Assembly (NCBI GenBank): GCA_013215295.1
Contig: JABSOZ010000012.1
Coordinates: 1 to 64,000 of the forward strand
DNA: 64,000 bases
Origin: Colwellia sp.
GTDB taxonomy: Bacteria; Pseudomonadota; Gammaproteobacteria; Enterobacterales; Alteromonadaceae
Direction of reading: 5' to 3'
The stretch's first letter is position 1, and each line of letters opens with the position of its first letter. The notes under the pieces were generated by a model. It searched no databases. It saw only the letters and a list, made by a program, of their open reading frames with translations, and was not told the origin of the DNA. This document shows positions 7,680 to 15,413 of this stretch, one piece after another. Both the position numbers and the translations under genes were made by a program.

Positions 7680-8558
7680 TTGAACTCGATCACATCTAAT
7701 ATTTTGTATCTATTCATTTACTGCGTGCTTACTGTGCAATGTCAGGCTAAAGAAAGTCCCAAAATTCAACTTGCCACTGTCTATAGAGCAGATTTAAATA
7801 AACCCGTAAATATTGGCGAATATTTCATCAGTGAGAAACTTGATGGGATCCGAGGATTTTGGAATGGCAAAAATTTATATACCCGCGGAGGGAATCTTAT
7901 TTATGCACCTGTCTGGTTTACCCAAAATTGGCCTAACGAATATATTGATGGCGAGCTATGGAGTAATCGAGGTGAATTTGAAAAAATCAGCAGCTGTGTC
8001 AGAAGGCACAAACCGGATAAACAACAAAAAACAAGTTGCTGGCTGAAAATACATTTCATGATGTTCGATTTACCAAAACATTTAGGCACTTTTAGCCAAC
8101 GTATTAAACAGATGAATAATTTAGTAGAAATAACGAACAGCCCATATTTGTTGGCCATAAAACAAGAAAAAATAAGCTCAATAACCTTATTACATCAACG
8201 ATTATCAAATATCGTTAAGATTGGCGGCGAAGGATTAATGCTTCATCATCAAGAAGCCCGTTACAAAGAAGGCAGAAGTAAGGATCTAATGAAATTAAAG
8301 CAACATGATGATGCCGAAGCTATTGTTATTGCTCATTTAGAAGGTAAGGGTAAATATAGAAATAAAATGGGTTCTTTAAAAGTAAAAATGTCATCAGGAT
8401 TAATCTTTAAAATAGGCAGTGGTTTTACTGATAAACAACGTCAGAAACCACCTCCTATAGGCAGTACTGTTACCTTCAAATACATTGGCAAAACGGCTCG
8501 AGGTGTGCCAAAATTCGCTAGCTTTTTAAGAATTCGTCAACGACCACCGATGCAATAA
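7680..8558 (+). CDS. ligE: Periplasmic ATP-dependent DNA ligase, LigE type
   Basis: 292 residues with an N-terminal signal peptide (cleavage near QCQAKE), so the enzyme is probably periplasmic. Nucleotidyltransferase motifs are intact: motif I K53-L-D-G-I-R with K53 as the adenylated lysine, DGELW (90-94), GGEGLMLH (182-189) and MKLK (204-207). An OB-fold domain follows (about 225-292). There is no zinc finger or BRCT domain, as in minimal Lig E enzymes of Haemophilus and Neisseria. The start is TTG: a nearby ATG at 7660 is out of frame and closes quickly, while AAGGA lies about 8 bases before the TTG. The role in external or imported DNA is an inference. Confidence 0.88.
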   Translation: MNSITSNILYLFIYCVLTVQCQAKESPKIQLATVYRADLNKPVNIGEYFISEKLDGIRGFWNGKNLYTRGGNLIYAPVWFTQNWPNEYIDGELWSNRGEFEKISSCVRRHKPDKQQKTSCWLKIHFMMFDLPKHLGTFSQRIKQMNNLVEITNSPYLLAIKQEKISSITLLHQRLSNIVKIGGEGLMLHHQEARYKEGRSKDLMKLKQHDDAEAIVIAHLEGKGKYRNKMGSLKVKMSSGLIFKIGSGFTDKQRQKPPPIGSTVTFKYIGKTARGVPKFASFLRIRQRPPMQ

Positions 8559-8609
8559 AATGCACTAAACTTGCTACTACACCTAATTTAAAGAAGAGAA
8601 TAATAATTA

Positions 8610-9224
8610 ATGGAATTTCACTTATGGTTATCTTTTGTCGTCATTTGCATTATGGGTGCCTTATCTCCGGGTCCTAGTTTAGCATTAGTCATTAAAAACA
8701 CCCTGGCAGGAGGTACATCACAAGGTTATGCCACCGCGATTAGCCATGGTTTAGGCGTTGCGATTTATGCAGCAATTACTGCAACAGGTATAGCCTTGAT
8801 CATTGTTCAATCTCCTTTGATATTTAGTATTATTCAATATGCTGGCGCGGCATTTTTATTGTATTTAGGTATTAAATCATTATTAAGTAAAAAAGATAAT
8901 GAAGTGTTTTCTGAAGATAACACTGGGAATAAGTCACAAGTAAACGGCTGGCGCGATGGATTTTTAATTGCTTTTTTGAATCCTAAACTCGCTATTTTCT
9001 TCTTAGCATTATTTAGTCAGTTTTTAGGGGAAGAGGCGAGCAGTGAACAAAAAATGATTATGACTGCGACAGTGGGCAGTATAGATGCTTTATGGTATTG
9101 CCTAGTAACGTTCACACTTTCACGTGGCAATATCATTGGTAAGTTACGAGAAAACAGCCATATTGTTGATAAAGTAACAGGCAGCTTCTTGATATTACTT
9201 GCTGCCCGTATTGTAATTAGTTAA
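8610..9224 (+). CDS. LysE/RhtB family amino-acid exporter
   Basis: 204 residues with about six hydrophobic segments. The family signature GALSPGPSLALVIKN lies at about 16-30, and LNPKLAIFFLALF (about 122-134) is the second conserved block. The family exports amino acids such as threonine, homoserine lactone or lysine; the substrate cannot be told from sequence. The 3' end overlaps the convergent methyltransferase gene by 8 bp. Confidence 0.85.
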   Translation: MEFHLWLSFVVICIMGALSPGPSLALVIKNTLAGGTSQGYATAISHGLGVAIYAAITATGIALIIVQSPLIFSIIQYAGAAFLLYLGIKSLLSKKDNEVFSEDNTGNKSQVNGWRDGFLIAFLNPKLAIFFLALFSQFLGEEASSEQKMIMTATVGSIDALWYCLVTFTLSRGNIIGKLRENSHIVDKVTGSFLILLAARIVIS

Positions 9225-10164
9225 CCACTGCTTTCTCACATAGTTCCACATAGCGAAAATAAAGCACTTTTAAGCCCTTACCTGTTTCAGCTTCAACAAA
9301 CACACGAGGGTTATCAATTCGATACTGATATTGACACTGCGGGCATTCTCTAGCAACTTCGGCTAATAAAAACTCCTCACTTAAATCAGGGGAGTTTAAA
9401 CACAGTACCACATCACTATTATTTGCCATTAATTCAGGTAATCGTTTAATTATTTTTTTGTAATCACGCTGGATATTTACACTACCTTTTTGAAATGAAG
9501 GTGGATCGCAAATTAATAAATCGTAAGGACCATGTTTTTTAAGTCGATTATATGACTTAAAAATATCAACGCCTTCATATTTTACTTTATTGCCGTCTTG
9601 CTTATTAAGTTTATGGTTTTCACGACCTTTAGATAATGCGCCTTTACTCATATCTATATTAACGACTTTTTCCGCACCACCCGCTAAAGCAGCAACAGAA
9701 AAAGCACAGGTATAAGCAAACAGGTTTAAGACATTTCTTCCTTGGCTATTATTTTTCACCCAATTACGGCCATTACCCATATCAAGAAAAAGCCCAGAGT
9801 TTTGTGCTTTACCTAAGCTAATATGGTATTTCAAGCCATGCTCTTGCGCTCTTAGTTCCGTTATTGCTTCGCCCCATAACACTTCGCTAGGCGCAAATTT
9901 TCGACTACGGTACTGTACTTGAATAGATTGGCATTGTGGGAGCAGTTTTTGAATGTCAGCAACTTGCTTTTCCAACCAAGCCGCTTCGACTTCTTGGTAA
10001 AGCGTAATGAGCACAACAGGGGAGAACCAATCAAGATTAACATGCTCTAAACCTTGATAAGCATGACCTCGACCGTGAAATAGTCGCTGGCAATCTGTTA
10101 GGTTACTTGTCTGTTCAATACGTTTCAGAGAAGCTGTAAGGTATTCTTGAAGGTTTGGTGTCAT
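9217..10164 (-). CDS. Class I SAM-dependent RNA methyltransferase (RlmI/RlmK-like)
   Basis: 315 residues from the chosen start MTPNLQEYL; the frame stays open 22 codons further but begins with unlikely sequence. The Rossmann core carries NLFAYTCAFSVAALAGGAEKV (about 147-167) with D171 following, and the catalytic-type motif DPPSF at 220-224. The order fits COG1092-type methyltransferases that modify cytosine in 23S rRNA. The PUA domain of RlmI is missing, so the exact target is open. It overlaps lysE tail to tail by 8 bp. The leftward terminator at 10190-10219 separates it from the symporter gene. Confidence 0.8.
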   Translation of the reverse strand: MTPNLQEYLTASLKRIEQTSNLTDCQRLFHGRGHAYQGLEHVNLDWFSPVVLITLYQEVEAAWLEKQVADIQKLLPQCQSIQVQYRSRKFAPSEVLWGEAITELRAQEHGLKYHISLGKAQNSGLFLDMGNGRNWVKNNSQGRNVLNLFAYTCAFSVAALAGGAEKVVNIDMSKGALSKGRENHKLNKQDGNKVKYEGVDIFKSYNRLKKHGPYDLLICDPPSFQKGSVNIQRDYKKIIKRLPELMANNSDVVLCLNSPDLSEEFLLAEVARECPQCQYQYRIDNPRVFVEAETGKGLKVLYFRYVELCEKAVVN

Positions 10165-10189
10165 AACTTTATATATTATAGAGAAAAAT

Positions 10190-10219
10190 AAAGCCGCATA
10201 ATAACAATTATGCGGCTTT
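10190..10219 (-). terminator. Strong terminator of the sodium symporter gene
   Basis: Perfect 12-bp stem AAAGCCGCATAA / TTATGCGGCTTT with a 6-base loop, followed on the leftward strand by TTATTTTT. It lies about 60 bp past the symporter stop. Confidence 0.9.
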
Positions 10220-10279
10220 ACGTTAAGCACTTATACAAGTGCCATCCTGAATTTATTTTCAGACTTTTTATTATTTACA

Positions 10280-11704
10280 CTAGAAACCAAAAAGACTATA
10301 GGCAAAGAATTTTTGCGCCACGGTATTTAAGAAAATACCTAAAACGATAACAGGAATAAAGGTACCTAACGAAAAGTTGATGTACTTCTCAACCCAAGAG
10401 CCTTTGTAGTTATCGTTACCAATAGCAAGTTCATCTGACAAGTTATGTTTCTTCCAACGATAACTTACAAAAATACATAATAAAAGGCCATTTAACGGTA
10501 AAATCGTATCGTAGAAAACATCGATAATCACATCAAAGAATGGCTTATTTTGTCCTGCATAGCTCGTAAAGTTACTGAAGTAATCAACCATACCATAAGA
10601 AACTAAAGCAAAAACAGTTAATAGTCCTGCCGTCATTAACAAGGTGATTAATGCTTTTTTACGGTTCTTTTTCTTTTCCGTAACCAGATAAGAGACGGGT
10701 ACTTCAATAATAGAAACTAATGAGGTGATCGCAGCAAAAAATACTAACAAAAAGAAAAATAGTGCTATAGCACTTGCACCAAAATAACCAATAGAAACTT
10801 GTAATGCTAAAAATATTTTAGGCAAGAAAGTGAAAATTAATGAAATTCCACTATTACTTAATTGCTCTGGTTCTATATTCGGATCAAAAGAAAATATAGC
10901 GGGTAATATCATTAAACCAGCGGTAAACGCTACAGCGGTATCAGTAATAGCAACAAACTTAGCAGAACCAACAATATCTGTTTTGTTGTCGATATAAGAT
11001 CCGTAGGTAATGAGTATGCCCATACCTAATGAAAGTGAAAAGAACGCTTGTGATAAAGCACTATTAATAACTGACGGCGTTAATTTTGAAATATCGGGAA
11101 TTAAGAAAAACTTCACCCCTGCCATTGCATTTTCTAGGGTTAATACATAAATAACCATCAACACTAACATGAAAAAAAGTGTTGGCATTAATATCTTAGC
11201 CGCCTTCTCAATACCGTCTTTTACCCCTGCAACCAAAATAAAATAAACTATTGCACCTACAGCCACTAGGCCAGCAAATAAATACTCATTTTTGACAAAA
11301 CCAGTAAAATAATCATTGGTCGCAAGTAAATCTAAGTTGCCTGAAAGGATCAAGGCTATATAACCAAAAATCCATACCGTTATAACCATATAAAATACTG
11401 TAATCATAAAAGGAGTCAGTACCCCTAAAATACCAGCAATACCCCAGCCTTTATTGCCGCCACTGAGTAGATTATAAGCACCAACAGGTTCTTTTTGTGT
11501 TTTACGGCCAACGGCCATTTCAGCAATCATTACCGGTAAACAAATTAAAAATACGAACACGGCGTACATAAGTAAAAATGCACCGCCACCGTTTTTAGCG
11601 GCGTTTACAGGAAAACCGACTAAGTTACCAATACCAACAGCAGAACCTGCTGCGGCTAAAATAAATCCGAGTTTAGAGCTAAATTGCTCTCTTGATGCGC
11701 TCAT
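10280..11704 (-). CDS. Sodium-dependent transporter, NSS (SNF) family
   Basis: 474 residues, about 11-12 transmembrane helices. The N-terminal signature FSSKLGFILAAAGSAVGIGN (residues 8-27) is the sodium and substrate site of neurotransmitter:sodium symporters, as in LeuT and TnaT-like bacterial members. NSS proteins import amino acids or amines with sodium, which suits a marine cell; the substrate is unknown. It is a single leftward gene with its own strong terminator. Confidence 0.9.
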   Translation of the reverse strand: MSASREQFSSKLGFILAAAGSAVGIGNLVGFPVNAAKNGGGAFLLMYAVFVFLICLPVMIAEMAVGRKTQKEPVGAYNLLSGGNKGWGIAGILGVLTPFMITVFYMVITVWIFGYIALILSGNLDLLATNDYFTGFVKNEYLFAGLVAVGAIVYFILVAGVKDGIEKAAKILMPTLFFMLVLMVIYVLTLENAMAGVKFFLIPDISKLTPSVINSALSQAFFSLSLGMGILITYGSYIDNKTDIVGSAKFVAITDTAVAFTAGLMILPAIFSFDPNIEPEQLSNSGISLIFTFLPKIFLALQVSIGYFGASAIALFFFLLVFFAAITSLVSIIEVPVSYLVTEKKKNRKKALITLLMTAGLLTVFALVSYGMVDYFSNFTSYAGQNKPFFDVIIDVFYDTILPLNGLLLCIFVSYRWKKHNLSDELAIGNDNYKGSWVEKYINFSLGTFIPVIVLGIFLNTVAQKFFAYSLFGF

Positions 11705-11947
11705 AAATGTCCTTAATTATTATTATTTGTAGGGCATATTTTGTACAGTTTATTAACTATACGAAAAAAGAATTGCCTGATGCTATCAGGGTTTATAATT
11801 AATGTCTTGTTTTAGCACGAAGGTATTAGTAATTAAGTGTATAAATATGGTTGCACTTAGAAAAACAGGATAAAATTATTTTAAAGATTATGAGGGATTT
11901 ATTGAGTTGGGCATGGCTCCCTTCTATAGAGCCTTGCCTAACATGCT

Positions 11948-12796
11948 TTATTTTGATTTTGAAAAAAGTCCTCCGTTCATAATACAAAGAATATCTTCAG
12001 CTTCTTCTGAGGCAATATCAACACACTGAGCTAAATCTTCACTAGAGATATTTAAACTTTTGCACAAGCTTTCATCAACACTGTCATCGTAATTGAACTC
12101 ATCAGGATGACTATCAACTAACGCTAATCGAGACGCTAAATAAAGCACTTTCACATCTTTATTAATTTGAATCATTTTAGCTTCATTGAAATGACGAATA
12201 GGCAGAATGATTTTTTCAGGTAATTGCCATATTTTTAGTAATTCAGCGGAGATATCAGTATAGGTAAAACCCAACGCTTGTTTTTGCAAAGCCCAAGGTA
12301 ATTGTTCAGGGGAATATTGTTCACATTGTTGCGCAATTTCAGGTGTTATTTTCGCGACAATCAATTCACCAAAATTTTGTAAAAGTCCTGCAACGAAAAG
12401 TCGTTCAATATCACGGATCCCAGCTTTAATCGCCAAATTTTTAGTCGCTAAACCACAAAAGATACTCATTCGCCAAAAGCGCTTTAAATCAATCGCCTGA
12501 TTGGAAAAATGTTTAAACGCCGTTGCTGCCACATCGACTAACATCATGTTATAGATAGCCTGTGTACCGATAATAGTAATAGCCCGTGAAATAGTACTGA
12601 TTTCTCCAGGGAAGCTATAAATAGCACTGTTAGCGATTTGCAATAAACGAGAGGTCATCGAAGGGTCAATACTAATGACATTAGCAAAATCTGAAATAGC
12701 AGAATCTTCATTTTCCATTAATGCCTTTATTTTAAAGCAGGCATCAGGCAGGGCAAAAGAGCCATTGGCTTGTAAAGCGTACTTGTGAGCATCCAT
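11948..12796 (-). CDS. HDOD domain protein, paralogue of the one at 3898-4743
   Basis: 282 residues from MDAHKYALQ, which aligns with the start of the paralogue (MNAFEYADQ). The frame is open 22 codons further to a TTG, which is less likely. The HDOD domain covers most of the chain: SIDPSMTSRLLQIANSA and LFVAGLLQNFGELIV match LLDPALAATILKLSNSS and LFILGLLHNLGELVV in the other copy. The two proteins share layout and length, so they probably arose by duplication, but they lie 7 kb apart. Target unknown. Confidence 0.85.
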   Translation of the reverse strand: MDAHKYALQANGSFALPDACFKIKALMENEDSAISDFANVISIDPSMTSRLLQIANSAIYSFPGEISTISRAITIIGTQAIYNMMLVDVAATAFKHFSNQAIDLKRFWRMSIFCGLATKNLAIKAGIRDIERLFVAGLLQNFGELIVAKITPEIAQQCEQYSPEQLPWALQKQALGFTYTDISAELLKIWQLPEKIILPIRHFNEAKMIQINKDVKVLYLASRLALVDSHPDEFNYDDSVDESLCKSLNISSEDLAQCVDIASEEAEDILCIMNGGLFSKSK

Positions 12797-12861
12797 GTAA
12801 TTATCAGTATTTTTATAAAGTCGTATTGATAGTGTAGCTTGTTGCTTAAAATCAGAAAACA

Positions 12862-12893
12862 AAAAACGCAGAGATTTTCATCACTGCGTTTTT
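12862..12893 (-). terminator. Terminator of the M28 peptidase gene
   Basis: Stem AAAAACGCAG / CTGCGTTTTT with a 12-base loop and a run of T on the leftward strand. It lies 20 bp beyond the M28 stop codon. Confidence 0.85.
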
Positions 12894-12913
12894 ATCATTT
12901 GAATTATTAGGGA

Positions 12914-14584
12914 TTATTGAGCGAAAGTTTTGCCAAAAAAGTCGCCTTGATTCCACGTCGGACGCTTTTCACCATTGGCTATTTCTAAACCTATCATCAT
13001 ATTTACTTCAGCAAAACTTGCTGCAGCGTCATAACGAATAGGTAACGTGGTTTCATCACTATGTTGATGATAATGATTTTTGAAAAAATCACCAAACACT
13101 TCCTCGCCGTTTACATTAGGATCTTTAGATTGAAATCCCGTCATTAAGAATACTGAAGGTACACCCGCTTTCACAAAACTATAATGATCACTGCGTGTAA
13201 ACAGTGCTTGCTGTGGCATTGGGTCGTCACTCAAAGACAAATTAATCTTTTTCGCTGCACTTGCTACGATAGGACCTAAACTTGAATGTGTTGAACCAAA
13301 AGCAATAATATCAGCAAACGGATATAAAATTAAAGGCATATCTAAATTAACATTAGCGACCATTTGCATAACAGGTACTGTTGGGTTGGTGGCGAAATAA
13401 CTAGAACCGAGTAAACCTTTTTCCTCACCAGTAACAACAACGAATAAAATAGAACGTTTAGGTTTCTCAGGCATCGTTGATAATAAACGCGCGGTCTCTA
13501 ATAAAATTGAAACACCTGACGCATTATCTAGCGCGCCATTATTAATTTTATCTTCTTCATCGCCATGACTGCTAACACCGATATGATCTAGATGTGCACT
13601 AAATACCACATATTCATCTTTTAATGTTGGGTCGCTTCCTTCAATTGCAGCAATTACGTTAGGGCTAGTAATTTCTTCATGACGACTTTTGTTTGCCATT
13701 TTAACAGTTGATTTCAAGGCGAAACCTTTAATAGCGACATTATTAGTATCATCGGCAAGCACATCTTCGAGTTTACGCTCTGCTCCTTCAAATAATGCAT
13801 GGGCATGCTCAGCACTTAAATATGCTCCCCCTTTAATTTCAGGGTACTTGCCAAAAGGCATACCTTTTTTGTCTAACCAACTTAAACGTGGAGAATCTGC
13901 ATATGATGCGCTTTTAGCAAAAGTGCGAACCGCATCACGTTTTGGGGTATGGATAGTGATAAAGCCTACTGCGCCATTTTTAGCTGCGTGCTTAATTTTC
14001 TCACCACCTGAACCAATATGTGCACCTTCTTCTGAAGGTAAATCATCAGGACGACCAGTTAACACAACAACTATTTTGCCTTCTACATCGATACCTTTGT
14101 AATCATCGTAACCAAAGTCTTCTGAAATAATACCGTAACCAACAAAAACAGTTTCAGCGGTAATAGTAGAGTTTGTGACTATACTGTCACCACTCATAAT
14201 AAAAGCGTCTTTAAAGGCTAAATCAACAGTACCAGAAGCATTAGTAATAGAGAACTCTGCACTGTTCGCTTCTAAATAAGATTTTCTGAAAGTCACTTGT
14301 TGCTCAAAACCTTCAAGTTCCCCCATAGGTGTTAAACCTAGTTGTTTAAAGTATGATTTCACATAATTTGCCGCAATTTGATAACCTTCACTGCCGGTAT
14401 CTCGGCCTAATAAGGCATCATCAGCTAAAAATTCTAGGTGTGCTCTAATATTATTTTCATTGACTTGTGGCGTTTTTTCGACCATCGGCGCTGCTGCTTG
14501 ATCGTTTTGTCCACACGCAGATAAAAACGCAAGACTTAATAAACTTACACTGGCTATTAATTTAAATTTCATTGGCTTCTTCAT
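12914..14584 (-). CDS. M28-family metallopeptidase lipoprotein
   Basis: 556 residues. A lipoprotein signal ends in LSAC with C24 as the lipidated residue, so it is attached to a membrane facing the periplasm or outside. A PA domain insert lies at about 130-300. The two-zinc peptidase site is complete: H331 and D333, bridging D353, catalytic E387 with E388, D415 and H467. The family removes N-terminal amino acids. It ends before the terminator at 12862-12893. The Lrp/AsnC gene upstream reads the same way across a 114-bp gap; whether it regulates this peptidase is only a guess. Confidence 0.92.
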   Translation of the reverse strand: MKKPMKFKLIASVSLLSLAFLSACGQNDQAAAPMVEKTPQVNENNIRAHLEFLADDALLGRDTGSEGYQIAANYVKSYFKQLGLTPMGELEGFEQQVTFRKSYLEANSAEFSITNASGTVDLAFKDAFIMSGDSIVTNSTITAETVFVGYGIISEDFGYDDYKGIDVEGKIVVVLTGRPDDLPSEEGAHIGSGGEKIKHAAKNGAVGFITIHTPKRDAVRTFAKSASYADSPRLSWLDKKGMPFGKYPEIKGGAYLSAEHAHALFEGAERKLEDVLADDTNNVAIKGFALKSTVKMANKSRHEEITSPNVIAAIEGSDPTLKDEYVVFSAHLDHIGVSSHGDEEDKINNGALDNASGVSILLETARLLSTMPEKPKRSILFVVVTGEEKGLLGSSYFATNPTVPVMQMVANVNLDMPLILYPFADIIAFGSTHSSLGPIVASAAKKINLSLSDDPMPQQALFTRSDHYSFVKAGVPSVFLMTGFQSKDPNVNGEEVFGDFFKNHYHQHSDETTLPIRYDAAASFAEVNMMIGLEIANGEKRPTWNQGDFFGKTFAQ

Positions 14585-14698
14585 ATTATTAATTAAATTG
14601 TGGGGGATGCTTAATTACTACAGGCATATGGGTATCACTATAATCATTGTAAAAACAAATCTCTACTCTTCCCATAAAGTTATTTAAGGGCCTGAATA

Positions 14699-15175
14699 TT
14701 AAAAAATAGGTACGCCTCTATCTGCTTTAACATTTTCAGTGACGACATAAGTATGTGTTTGTGAAACAGCGGGTAATTCAACTATCATACCTAGCACTTC
14801 ACGATACGCCTCCATACTAGAAAAACGCAGTTTTAGTAAATAGTCAAACCCACCTGCAATCATATGACATTCAACCACTTCTTTTATTTTTACGACTTCG
14901 GTTTTGAACTTTTCAAATACATCACTGGTGGTTCTATCGAGTGTCACTTGAATAAATGCAGACATGCCATAGTTAAGTTTGATAGAGTTCAGAACAGCAC
15001 GATAGCGCTCAATGTACCCTTCTTTTTCAAGACGTCTCACTCTTTCTAAACATGGGCTGGCGCTTAAATTAATTTTTTTAGCTAAGTCATTATTAGCAAT
15101 TCGGCCATCTTTTTGAAGTGTGTCTAAAATTATTAAATCAATACGATCAAGTGTTCTAGGTTTAATTGAATTCAT
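14699..15175 (-). CDS. Lrp/AsnC family transcriptional regulator
   Basis: 158 residues. The N-terminal winged helix-turn-helix covers about 8-60 (LDRIDLIILDTLQKDGRI, then SASPCLERVRRLEKEGYI). The C-terminal ligand-binding RAM domain contains ECHMIAGGFDYLLKLR (about 101-116). It is close in layout to the leucine-responsive protein Lrp and could be its orthologue or a narrower amino-acid-responsive member. The long AT-rich upstream region (15176-15363) suits autoregulation. Confidence 0.88.
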   Translation of the reverse strand: MNSIKPRTLDRIDLIILDTLQKDGRIANNDLAKKINLSASPCLERVRRLEKEGYIERYRAVLNSIKLNYGMSAFIQVTLDRTTSDVFEKFKTEVVKIKEVVECHMIAGGFDYLLKLRFSSMEAYREVLGMIVELPAVSQTHTYVVTENVKADRGVPIF

Positions 15176-15363
15176 TATTAAGAACTTTTCATGAGTAAAC
15201 TTTATTTTTGAATTATAAAGTACTTCAGATTTAAAAAATACACCAACACATTTTTAAGTAATTATATAAAAGTGTTCTAAATTTTTGACTGACTTTATCT
15301 ATAATCCTTTTTAAATTTTCCAGAAATATGATCTATCTTCAAAAGAGTAGGTATAAAAAGAAA

Positions 15364-15395
15364 AAAGGAGTTATATCCAATGATATAACTCCTTT
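15364..15395 (-). terminator. Terminator of the GGDEF-EAL gene
   Basis: Perfect 14-bp stem beginning AAAGGAGTTATATC with a 4-base loop, followed by TTTCTTTTT on the leftward strand. It lies 19 bp past the stop codon. Confidence 0.92.
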
Positions 15396-15413
15396 CATTA
15401 CTTTTGCTAAAGA

